Source of the DNA: DAOMOD01 sp964526035
Lineage (GTDB): Bacteria > Pseudomonadota > Gammaproteobacteria > Xanthomonadales > BPKI01
Length of the DNA: 7,650 nucleotides
Assembly (NCBI GenBank): GCA_964526035.1
Contig: CAZGKE010000158.1
Coordinates: 1-7,650 of the forward strand
Reading direction: 5' to 3'
In this document: positions 1-5,646 of the stretch, one piece after another
How positions within the stretch are numbered: the stretch's first letter is position 1
How the letters are laid out: the number at the start of each line of letters is the position of its first letter
The notes under the pieces: generated by a model
Databases searched by the model: none
Told to the model about the DNA's origin: nothing
The model's input: only the letters and a program-made list of their open reading frames with translations
Position numbers and translations under genes: made by a program

Positions 1-1
1 C

Positions 2-709
2 CACCACATGTTCACCGTCGGCATGCCGCTCGGCGGCGAGCTGTTCTTCATGTACGCCACCATGCTGATCGCGATACCCACGGGCGTGAAGGTGTTCAAC
101 TGGGTGACCACCATGTGGCGCGGCTCGATGACCTTCGAGACGCCCATGCTGTTCGCGCTCGGCTTCGTCATCATGTTCACCATCGGCGGCTTCTCGGGGC
201 TGATGCTGGCCATCGCGCCCGCCGACTTCCAGTACCACGACACCTATTTCGTGGTGGCGCACTTCCACTACGTGCTGGTGACCGGCGCCATCTTCGCCAT
301 CATGGGCGCCGTCTACTACTGGCTGCCGAAGTGGACCGGGCACATGTACAACGAGACGCTCGGCAAGTGGCATTTCTGGCTCAGCACCATATTCGTCAAC
401 CTGCTGTTCTTCCCGCAGCATTTCCTCGGACTGGCCGGCATGCCGCGCCGTATCCCGGATTACAACGTGGCGTTCGCCGACTTCAACCTGTGGTCGTCGA
501 TCGGCGGCTTCGGTTTCGGCTTGAGTCAGCTGCTGCTGGTGTACATCATCTTCAGCAGTGCGCGCGCCGGGGTCAGGGCGACCGACCGGGTCTGGGAGGG
601 CGCCAAGGGACTGGAGTGGACCGTGCCGAGCCCGGCTCCGCACCACACGTTCGACACGCCGCCGGTGATCGACAACAGCAAGCTGGCGCACGGCGACGTG
701 CACCACTGA
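2..709 (+). CDS. ctaD: Cytochrome c oxidase subunit I, aa3-type (C-terminal part, 5' truncated by window edge)
   Basis: Catalytic subunit of the heme-copper terminal oxidase in the inner membrane, which reduces O2 to water and pumps protons. The reading frame is open from base 2, and 235 residues are visible. They begin with the His-His pair (visible residues 1-2) that binds CuB. Spacing matches the bovine enzyme without gaps: T27 and K30 of the K proton channel (IAIPTGVK), H79-D80 of the Mg site, H87 (heme a3) and H89 (heme a) in the VVAHFHYV motif, and the Arg pair R149-R150 that contacts heme propionates. Several membrane helices follow, then a hydrophilic, His-containing tail. The N-terminal half, including the heme a His and the D-channel, lies outside the window, so the Met at base 8 is internal and not a start. 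The next gene begins 7 bases after the stop. Confidence 0.97.
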   Translation, partial: HHMFTVGMPLGGELFFMYATMLIAIPTGVKVFNWVTTMWRGSMTFETPMLFALGFVIMFTIGGFSGLMLAIAPADFQYHDTYFVVAHFHYVLVTGAIFAIMGAVYYWLPKWTGHMYNETLGKWHFWLSTIFVNLLFFPQHFLGLAGMPRRIPDYNVAFADFNLWSSIGGFGFGLSQLLLVYIIFSSARAGVRATDRVWEGAKGLEWTVPSPAPHHTFDTPPVIDNSKLAHGDVHH

Positions 710-716
710 CCGAACG

Positions 717-857
717 ATGATGACCACTGACCGCGAAGTCCAGGATCAGCGCACGCTCGCGCGGCGCGCGCAGGCGCGGCGCACCGCGCTCTTGCTCGGC
801 CTGACCGCAGTGGGGCTGTACGTGATGTTCATCCTCAAGGGGGTGCTCGGCGCGTGA
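717..857 (+). CDS. Small single-helix membrane protein between ctaD and ctaG (putative cytochrome oxidase small assembly protein)
   Basis: A 46-residue protein. The first half is hydrophilic and rich in Arg/Gln/Ala (to about residue 22). One membrane helix covers about residues 23-42 (LLLGLTAVGLYVMFIL), followed by a short KGVLGA tail. The start is ATG at 717 or the next codon, ATG at 720; no good Shine-Dalgarno is visible, so translation may be reinitiated from the ctaD stop 7 bases upstream. The stop TGA overlaps the GTG start of ctaG by 4 bases, which suggests translational coupling. Tiny one-helix proteins at this position of cox clusters are often annotated as cytochrome oxidase small assembly protein; the name here rests on position, size and topology, not on a diagnostic motif. 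The GC-rich reading frame and the exact overlap with ctaG support it being a real gene. Confidence 0.75.
   Translation: MMTTDREVQDQRTLARRAQARRTALLLGLTAVGLYVMFILKGVLGA
837..843 (+). promoter_or_regulatory. Ribosome binding site of ctaG
   Basis: AAGGGGG lies inside the 3' end of the small upstream gene, 10 bases before the GTG at 854. It supports GTG 854 as the ctaG start, since no ATG gives a better-placed site. Confidence 0.55.
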
Positions 858-1465
858 GCACGGCCACGCCCCTGCAGTCTGCGCAGAACCGCCGCCTGAT
901 CGGACGTGCGCTGGCGGCCTGCGCGGTCGCTTTCGCGCTCGGCTTCTTCGTGATGCCGCCGCTGTATCGTATTGCCTGCGAAGAGATATTCGGGATCCGT
1001 CTCGATCAGGGCGTGGCCAGCCCCGAGGCCGTCGGCAGCTATGCGGTCGATACCTCGCGCACGGTGCGGGTCGAGTTTGACGCCGCGGTGAATTCGCGCC
1101 TGATGTGGCAGTTCAAGCCCACCCTGGTGAGCATGGACGTGCATCCGGGCGAGCTCTACGAGGCCACCTATATCGCCACCAACATCTCCAGCCGGAGCGT
1201 GGTCGGCAACGCGGCGCCCAGCATCGCGCCGTCGTCGGCATCGATCTTCTTCAACAAGACCGAATGCTTCTGCTTCACCGAGCAGCTGCTGGCGGCCGGC
1301 GAATCGCGCGAGATGCCGGTGCGGTTCGTGGTCGATCCGGCGCTGCCCAAGGGCGTGCGCACGCTGACCCTGTCCTACGTGTTCTATCAGAACGACGCGG
1401 CCACCGAGCGTGAACAGCGCGCCACGGCCGGCACCACCTCAACGCAAGATTCGACATCCGGATAA
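854..1465 (+). CDS. ctaG: Cytochrome c oxidase assembly protein CtaG (Cox11 family, CuB chaperone)
   Basis: Membrane-anchored copper chaperone that delivers copper to the CuB site of subunit I on the periplasmic side. The 203-residue protein has a short cytoplasmic N-terminus, one membrane helix at about residues 15-36, and a periplasmic beta-rich domain. The copper-binding signature is visible as C138-F-C140-F within the FFNKTECFCF segment, and C42 just after the helix (PLYRIAC) matches the third conserved Cys of the family. SIAPSSAS at about 123-130 corresponds to the usual conserved loop before the CFCF motif. Length is normal for the family. The start is GTG overlapping the previous stop by 4 bases. 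The C-terminal 20 or so residues are Thr/Ser/Ala-rich and probably disordered. ctaE begins 11 bases downstream. Confidence 0.95.
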   Translation: MSTATPLQSAQNRRLIGRALAACAVAFALGFFVMPPLYRIACEEIFGIRLDQGVASPEAVGSYAVDTSRTVRVEFDAAVNSRLMWQFKPTLVSMDVHPGELYEATYIATNISSRSVVGNAAPSIAPSSASIFFNKTECFCFTEQLLAAGESREMPVRFVVDPALPKGVRTLTLSYVFYQNDAATEREQRATAGTTSTQDSTSG

Positions 1466-1466
1466 C

Positions 1467-1470
1467 GGGG
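1467..1470 (+). promoter_or_regulatory. Ribosome binding site of ctaE
   Basis: GGGG within ATAACGGGGAAATCC lies 6 bases before the ATG at 1477 and fixes that start. Confidence 0.5.
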
Positions 1471-1476
1471 AAATCC

Positions 1477-2352
1477 ATGGCTCACGCCCACAGTTCCGAC
1501 CGCTACTACGTGCCGCACGGCAGCCACTGGCCGATCATCGGCTCCTTCGGCCTGTTCTTCACAGTGTTCGGTTTCGCCAACTGGATGAACGGTTCGGTGA
1601 CGCTCGGCCAGGTCAGCGCCGTGGTCGGCATTGCTCTGCTGCTGGTGATGATGTTCGGCTGGTTCGGCACGGTGATCCGCGAGAGCGTCGCCGGCACCTA
1701 CAACAGCCAGGTCGACGTCTCCTTCCGCATGGGGATGATGTGGTTCATCTTCTCGGAGGTGATGTTCTTCGCCGCCTTCTTCGGCGCGCTGTTCTATGCC
1801 CGCATGTTCTCGGTGCCGTGGCTCGGCGGCGAGGGCGACGGCGTGGTCACCCAGCAGTTCCTGTGGTCCGCCTACGACGCGGTGTGGCCGACCAATGGAC
1901 CGGGCGACATCGGCGGTGCCTACGAGACGATTCCGGCCTGGGGCATTCCACTGCTCAACACCCTGATCCTGCTGACTTCGGGCGTCACCATCACCATCGC
2001 CCACCATGCCCTGAAGGAAGGTCAACGCGGCAAGCTGTTGTTCTGGCTGGCGGCCACCGTCGTGCTCGGCGTGATCTTCCTCGGCTTCCAGATGTACGAG
2101 TATGTCCACGCCTACAAGGACCTCAACCTGACGCTGGGTTCGGGTGTATACGGCTCCACGTTTTTCATGCTCACCGGCTTTCACGGCCTGCACGTGACGC
2201 TTGGCGCCATCATGCTCGCGGTGATCTGGTTCCGCTGCGCCAAGGGCCACTTCAGCAAGGACGACCACTTCGGCTTCGAGGCGGTGGCCTGGTACTGGCA
2301 CTTCGTGGACGTGGTGTGGTTGGGGCTGTTCTTGTTTGTTTATGTGCTTTGA
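1477..2352 (+). CDS. ctaE: Cytochrome c oxidase subunit III
   Basis: Inner-membrane subunit III of the aa3 oxidase; it stabilises subunit I and supports sustained proton uptake. The 291-residue length is typical for bacterial COX3, and about seven membrane segments can be seen. Family marks include WPIIGSFGLF near the N-terminus (18-27), the SEVMFFAAFFGALFY helix carrying the buried Glu (E94), MYEYVHAY (206-213) with E208, GFHGLHV with H236 and H239, and the C-terminal YWHFVDVVWLGLFLFVYV stretch (273-290). The region between about 115 and 155 is a longer, glycine-rich, periplasmic loop, as is common in proteobacterial subunit III. The stop lies 12 bases before a heptamer-repeat hairpin element, which could act in 3'-end formation. 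No frameshift was seen. Confidence 0.97.
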   Translation: MAHAHSSDRYYVPHGSHWPIIGSFGLFFTVFGFANWMNGSVTLGQVSAVVGIALLLVMMFGWFGTVIRESVAGTYNSQVDVSFRMGMMWFIFSEVMFFAAFFGALFYARMFSVPWLGGEGDGVVTQQFLWSAYDAVWPTNGPGDIGGAYETIPAWGIPLLNTLILLTSGVTITIAHHALKEGQRGKLLFWLAATVVLGVIFLGFQMYEYVHAYKDLNLTLGSGVYGSTFFMLTGFHGLHVTLGAIMLAVIWFRCAKGHFSKDDHFGFEAVAWYWHFVDVVWLGLFLFVYVL

Positions 2353-2364
2353 GGGTTGGTATTT

Positions 2365-2540
2365 CAGGGCTTGGGGCTTAGGGCCTAGGGCCTAGGGCAC
2401 AGCCGGCAAAGTTTGGTGTGATCGTGTTTTTCCGGCGGACTACGATGCACCAAAGCACAAGCGTGAAGAGCTCGAGGGCGTGCGCAAAAATGCTTTTCCC
2501 TAGGCCCCAAGCCCCAAGCCCCAAGCTAGCCCGAGCCCTA
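2365..2540. repeat. Heptamer-repeat inverted element, copy A
   Basis: This element fills most of the convergent gap between ctaE and the DUF2909 gene. The left arm is five consecutive 7-base units at 2367-2401: GGGCTTG, GGGCTTA, GGGCCTA, GGGCCTA, then a degenerate GGGCACA. The right arm is TAGGCCC, CAAGCCC, CAAGCCC and CAAGC from 2501, continuing as looser six-base units (TAGCCC, GAGCCC) to 2540. Bases 2367-2390 and 2498-2521 are inverted repeats matching at 23 of 24 positions. The core of about 107 bases between the arms contains ACAGCCGGCA (2399-2408), GTTTTTCCG (2426-2434) and TTTTCCC (2494-2500), all of which recur in copy B. No convincing ORF lies inside. It may act as a bidirectional transcription terminator or be a small dispersed element; function is not shown by the sequence. 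Confidence 0.85.
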
Positions 2541-2548
2541 CAGCACAG

Positions 2549-2761
2549 TCACCGCCCCACCCCATGCGGCTCGATGGCGCCGGTGAGGATGCCTAGTACG
2601 ATCAGCAGGATCAGGCCGACGGACAGGCCGATTCGCCAGCTGAGCGCGTTCACCGTGCGCTTGCTGCGACCCTTGTCGGTCATCATGTAGAACAGCGCAG
2701 CGCCGAGGTTGTAGAGCACGGCGATGAAGGCGGCGACGATCAGGACTTTCTGCCAGGGCAT
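2549..2761 (-). CDS. Twin transmembrane protein, DUF2909 family
   Basis: A 70-residue inner-membrane protein with two helices, about residues 5-27 and 44-62, joined by a basic cytoplasmic-type loop (MMTDKGRSKRTVNALSWRIGLS, written here as MMTDKGRSKR then TVNALSWRIGLS). That loop and the twin-helix layout are characteristic of the DUF2909 family, which is commonly found opposite to the cox genes between ctaE and surf1. The biochemical role is unknown; a part in oxidase biogenesis is only an inference from position. The gene is convergent with ctaE and divergent from surf1. A TATAAT hexamer lies 34 bases upstream of its ATG on the same strand. The Shine-Dalgarno candidate (AGAGG) is rather far from the ATG. 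Confidence 0.88.
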   Translation of the reverse strand: MPWQKVLIVAAFIAVLYNLGAALFYMMTDKGRSKRTVNALSWRIGLSVGLILLIVLGILTGAIEPHGVGR

Positions 2762-2795
2762 GGCGGGAGCACCTACCTCTTGAGTCAGGGACGAA

Positions 2796-2813
2796 ATTAT
2801 AGGGCCGCGGCCC
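2796..2813 (-). promoter_or_regulatory. Candidate -10 box and adjacent perfect palindrome upstream of the DUF2909 gene
   Basis: On the - strand a consensus TATAAT occupies 2796-2801, 34 bases before the ATG at 2761. It directly abuts GGGCCGCGGCCC (2802-2813), a perfect 12-base palindrome that would lie in the -10/-35 spacer. No good -35 box (TTGACA-like) was found at 16-18 bases. In this GC-rich sequence an exact TATAAT is notable, but promoter activity is inferred. The palindrome could be an operator or chance. Confidence 0.4.
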
Positions 2814-2907
2814 GAAACGACCTGGTGAAATCCTCATGTTCGCGCCCGTTCCCCATGCCACGCAGCCAAGACGCGTCTCGTTCGCGGGGCGTGTGTGCAG
2901 CGCTTTC

Positions 2908-2916
2908 GGGGGCGAG
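2908..2916 (+). promoter_or_regulatory. Ribosome binding site that decides the surf1 start
   Basis: GGGGGCGAG lies just before the ATG at 2919 (6 bases from the G run). It favours ATG 2919 over an in-frame GTG at 2895, which would add eight residues that do not look like part of a SURF1 N-terminus. Confidence 0.6.
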
Positions 2917-2918
2917 AC

Positions 2919-3707
2919 ATGAGGGCGCGACGGCTCCTGTGGCTGATTCCAACCCTGTGCCTGGTCACCCTGTTCACGGCACTGGGGACCTGGCAGCTCG
3001 AGCGCGGCAAGCTGAAGGCGCGCATGCTGGAGGACTTCCAGGCCTCGGTTGACGCGGCGCCGCGGCCCATGGACCGCTTCCTGCAGGCGCCTGCACTGCC
3101 GTTGCGCGCTGCAATGGCGCAGACAGGAACGGGCGAGGTGTCGCCGCATGACGGCCCGACTCTGCCGGCACGGGTCAGCGGGCGCGGGCGCTTCGACGCG
3201 ACGGCGACCGTCTTTCTGGACAATCAGGTGCAAGATGGCCAGCCCGGGATCCATGTGCTGGTGCTGTTCCATCCGCAGTCGGCGCCGCGACCGCTGCTGG
3301 TCAATCTGGGCTGGCAGCCCTTGCCCGATCGCAGCAACATTGCGCTGCCGGCGATCCCGCAGGGTGAAATCACGGTTCGCGGATTGCTGGTGCCGCCGAC
3401 CGCGGTGGGTATCCGTCTGGGTAACGCGGAGTGGACTCGCGACGAACCGCCGCCTCTGCTGGCGTTTCTGGATATTGCTGCCCTGCGCGAACAGATGGGG
3501 AACGAGATGTTTGAAGGCCAAATGTTGCTCGATGACGATCTGGATTTCGGCCTTGTGCGTCGCTGGCAGGCGCTGCCCAACACGATTCCGCCGGAGCGAC
3601 ATCGCGGTTATGCAGTGCAGTGGTTCGCCCTGGCGCTGACCGTGCTGGTGGTTTTCCTTGTGCTGTCGCGACGACGCCCGCGTGAGAAGGACGAATCGAC
3701 ACGATGA
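2919..3707 (+). CDS. SURF1 family cytochrome oxidase assembly protein
   Basis: Membrane protein that helps insert heme a/a3 into subunit I of the aa3 oxidase. The 262-residue product has the SURF1 layout: an N-terminal helix at about residues 5-24 running into the signature LGTWQLERGKLK (22-33), a large periplasmic domain, and a C-terminal helix at about 233-250. Within the periplasmic domain, LVNLGWQPLP (127-136) corresponds to the conserved LVnrGWvP motif. The signature RGYAVQWFALA (229-239) precedes and enters the last helix, followed by a basic tail. The start ATG 2919 is chosen because of the G-rich ribosome site just before it. The insert at about 57-80 (LQAPALPLRAAMAQTG and following) is longer than in compact SURF1 proteins. 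The stop overlaps the next gene's ATG by 4 bases (ATGA), indicating coupling. Confidence 0.94.
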   Translation: MRARRLLWLIPTLCLVTLFTALGTWQLERGKLKARMLEDFQASVDAAPRPMDRFLQAPALPLRAAMAQTGTGEVSPHDGPTLPARVSGRGRFDATATVFLDNQVQDGQPGIHVLVLFHPQSAPRPLLVNLGWQPLPDRSNIALPAIPQGEITVRGLLVPPTAVGIRLGNAEWTRDEPPPLLAFLDIAALREQMGNEMFEGQMLLDDDLDFGLVRRWQALPNTIPPERHRGYAVQWFALALTVLVVFLVLSRRRPREKDESTR

Positions 3708-4267
3708 AACGCAACAAACTGCAGCTGCTGGGAGTCGTACTCCTGTTCAGCCTGCCGCTCCTGGTTTCGCTGATTGCTGCCCTCATGGGCTGGCGACCGG
3801 AAGGCACGCGCGCCCACGGGACCCTGCTGAATCCCCCGCTGGCGCTGAGCGAGGCACGTCTGCTCGCCGAGGACGGCAGCGTGATGCCGTGGCGCAACGC
3901 CGAGTCGGCCTGGCATCTGCTCGTGCTGGCTCCATCCCCATGCGACGTGCGATGTTCTGCGATGGTGGACACCGTGCATCGCGTCTGGCGCGGACTGAAC
4001 CGCCACGCCCGGCGTGTGGAAGTGCATCTGCTGGGCACTGCGGACGAGGCTGCCCGCGAGGCGATGAAGGCGTTTCCGCAGATGCATGTGACCCGACTCG
4101 ATCCGGACTTGATGCCGGCCAGCGACACCTCCGTGCGTGACGGCGTGGAAGCCGCCGTGGGCCTGCCGGTGGCGCTCGTCGATCCCAATGGCTACCTGGT
4201 GATGCGCTTCGAGCCCGGCTTCGATCCCACCGGGCTGCGCCGCGACCTCTACCGTCTGGTGCGCTGA
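3704..4267 (+). CDS. SCO-like membrane-anchored thioredoxin-fold protein of the cox cluster
   Basis: A 187-residue protein with an N-terminal membrane anchor (about residues 8-29) and a probable periplasmic thioredoxin-like domain. The recognisable site is a CxxxC motif, C80-D-V-R-C84, after a hydrophobic strand (WHLLVLAPSP), as in SCO/SenC copper chaperones. Near the C-terminus ALVDPNGYLVMRFEPGFDPT (157-176) resembles the SCO strand-turn containing the LiDP-G segment. The copper-ligand His that normally lies shortly before that segment is absent, and no His occurs after H128. A thiol-disulfide role, for example keeping Cys of CuA or a copper chaperone reduced, is therefore more likely than copper carrying, but this is inference. 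Similar proteins between surf1 and ctaA are usually annotated as hypothetical or cox cluster proteins. An AGAAGGA ribosome site lies at 3685-3691, inside surf1, and the start overlaps the surf1 stop. Confidence 0.85.
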   Translation: MKRNKLQLLGVVLLFSLPLLVSLIAALMGWRPEGTRAHGTLLNPPLALSEARLLAEDGSVMPWRNAESAWHLLVLAPSPCDVRCSAMVDTVHRVWRGLNRHARRVEVHLLGTADEAAREAMKAFPQMHVTRLDPDLMPASDTSVRDGVEAAVGLPVALVDPNGYLVMRFEPGFDPTGLRRDLYRLVR

Positions 4268-4287
4268 CAGCGCTCGGCACTTCCACG

Positions 4288-5424
4288 ATGACCCACGAAA
4301 CCCCCGCATTCATCCGCGTTGCCTGGATTGCCGTTGCGCTGGTGTTCGGCGTGATCGTGCTCGGCGCCTACGTGCGCCTGTCGCATGCCGGACTCGGCTG
4401 TCCCGATTGGCCGGTGTGCTACGGGAAGGCCACCTGGCCAGCAACGGAAGAATCCATCGCCCTGGCCAACGAAGCGTTTCCCGAGCGCCCGGTTGAAGTC
4501 GGCAAGGCCTGGCGCGAACAAGTGCACCGTCATATGGCCGTGCTGCTCGGCGTGCTGGTGTTGGCGCTGGCCCTGATGGCCGCGCGCAGCCATCGTCGCG
4601 GCGTGGTGCTGGTGCTGGTTGCAAGCGCCCTTGTGGCCCTGGCCATCCCGCTCTACATGCGCGGGATGTATGTGGCTTCCTCGGTTCTGGTGGTCGCCGC
4701 TGAGGCAATGCTTCTCGCCATGGCGTGGCGGCTCTGGCGTGATGACGGTGCGTCGATACCCGTCCTGGCCCTGGCAGTGATCGTGCTGCAGGCGATGCTC
4801 GGCATGTGGACAGTCACCTGGCTGCTGAAGCCGATCGTGGTGATGGCGCATCTGCTTGGTGGTCTTGCGGTGATGGGCCTGCTGGTATGGATCGCCGTCG
4901 TTGCCACCCGCCCCATGCTGACTCGCGATACGGTGCCGGCGCTGCGCCCGTGGGTGATCGTCGGCATGCTGTTGCTGCTGATGCAGATCGCGCTTGGCGG
5001 CTGGACCAGCGCCAACTACGCGGCGCTGGCCTGCCCCGATTTCCCCACTTGTCACGGCCAGTGGTGGCCGCAGGCCGATTTCCGCGAAGGATTCGTGCTG
5101 TGGCGTGGCATCGGGGTCGACTATGAGGGCGGTGTCCTCGACGCCTCCGCGCGGACCGCCATCCATCTGGCGCATCGCCTCGGCGCGGTGATCGTCGCCG
5201 GCTACCTGCTGGGCCTGGGATGGTTCCTGTTTCGCGACATCGGCTTGCGCATCTTCGGCACCGTGCTTTGGGTGCTGCTCGCGGTGCAGGTGGCCCTTGG
5301 CATCGCCAATGTCCTGGGAGGCCTGCCGCTATGGGTCGCGACCGCGCACAACGGGGTGGCTGCGGTGCTTCTTGGTTTGTTCGTAGTGCTGCTGCATGCG
5401 ACGCGCGAGCCGCAGTTGGGGTGA
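4288..5424 (+). CDS. ctaA: Heme A synthase (COX15/CtaA family)
   Basis: Polytopic inner-membrane enzyme that oxidises the C8 methyl of heme O to the formyl group of heme A, the cofactor of the aa3 oxidase encoded upstream. The 378-residue protein shows the internal two-fold repeat of the family. The first half has GLGCPDWPVCYG with the Cys pair C38/C44, and EQVHRHMA with H80. The second half has ALACPDFPTCHG with C249/C255, and IHLAHRLGA with H296. The other heme ligands are probably H188 (VVMAHLLGG) and H354 (TAHNGVAA). LGMWTVTWLLKPIV (171-184) is a typical conserved segment. An extra hydrophobic stretch at about 106-150 adds what look like two more helices compared with the eight-helix Bacillus enzyme. 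The start lies 20 bases after the SCO-like gene; no strong ribosome site is visible. Confidence 0.95.
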   Translation: MTHETPAFIRVAWIAVALVFGVIVLGAYVRLSHAGLGCPDWPVCYGKATWPATEESIALANEAFPERPVEVGKAWREQVHRHMAVLLGVLVLALALMAARSHRRGVVLVLVASALVALAIPLYMRGMYVASSVLVVAAEAMLLAMAWRLWRDDGASIPVLALAVIVLQAMLGMWTVTWLLKPIVVMAHLLGGLAVMGLLVWIAVVATRPMLTRDTVPALRPWVIVGMLLLLMQIALGGWTSANYAALACPDFPTCHGQWWPQADFREGFVLWRGIGVDYEGGVLDASARTAIHLAHRLGAVIVAGYLLGLGWFLFRDIGLRIFGTVLWVLLAVQVALGIANVLGGLPLWVATAHNGVAAVLLGLFVVLLHATREPQLG

Positions 5425-5646
5425 TGTGTTGCCGTCTCCCGGCGGCAGGGTCACTTCTCTTTGCTCGTGCCTTTCGTAGGAGCGCCGAAAGCCGCGATCG
5501 CGGAGATTCGCATCTCCGCGGTCGCGCACGGGTGCGCTCCTACATACAGCGACGAACGGAGAAAAGTGCCTCGGCCCGCCCGCAGGCGGACAATCGAGAT
5601 GTCGGCATGGAAGGAGAGCATGTACTCGCCGCCAACGGCGGACCGT
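5425..5646. other. Convergent intergenic region between ctaA and the antiporter gene
   Basis: No credible gene lies here on either strand. It holds the strong hairpin at 5476-5543 (separate entry) and two short GC hairpins: CCGCC-CGCA-GGCGG at 5576-5589 and CCGCC-AAC-GGCGG at 5629-5641, the latter six bases beyond the antiporter stop on the - strand. Neither has a following T run, so a classical rho-independent terminator is not shown. Confidence 0.6.
5476..5543. repeat. REP-like palindromic hairpin with GTAGGAGCG ends
   Basis: GTAGGAGCG at 5476-5484 is exactly complementary to CGCTCCTAC at 5535-5543. Inside, CGCGATCGCGGAGAT (5493-5507) pairs with ATCTCCGCGGTCGCG (5512-5526) over 15 positions with a single G-T wobble, closing on a 4-base TCGC loop. 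The left internal segment (CCGAAAGC) and the right (CACGGGTG) form an internal bulge. GTAGGAGCG-headed palindromes are dispersed in many Pseudomonas and Xanthomonadales genomes as extragenic repeats. Here it sits between two convergent genes, where it could stabilise or end both transcripts. Confidence 0.8.

Noticed and set aside
1387..2301. Long open frame on the - strand opposite ctaE
   Set aside because: It is an antisense shadow of ctaE: composition is dominated by His, Glu, Ala and Arg with no family motif, while the + strand frame is an unmistakable COX3.
2374..2397. TTAGGG-like units resembling a eukaryotic telomere repeat
   Set aside because: The period is 7 bases, not 6, the runs are only about five units, and they lie inside a bacterial gene cluster paired with an inverted arm.
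2365..2540. CRISPR array made of the short repeats
   Set aside because: Units are contiguous 7-base repeats without spacers and form inverted arms; there are no cas genes in the window.
2895..2918. Upstream GTG start at 2895 for surf1
   Set aside because: It lacks a ribosome site, whereas ATG 2919 has GGGGGCGAG just before it and begins directly with the normal basic residues preceding the first helix.
2538..3602. Long - strand frame across the DUF2909 gene and surf1
   Set aside because: Arg/Gln-rich sequence with no domain features; it overlaps two recognised genes in other frames, as expected in high-GC DNA.
4249..5175. His/Gln-rich - strand frame opposite ctaA
   Set aside because: The His- and Gln-rich composition is what the antisense of hydrophobic membrane codons produces; ctaA motifs on the + strand explain the region.
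5576..5641. Rho-independent terminators for ctaA or the antiporter gene
   Set aside because: The two small CCGCC/GGCGG hairpins have 5-base stems and no following T run on either strand.
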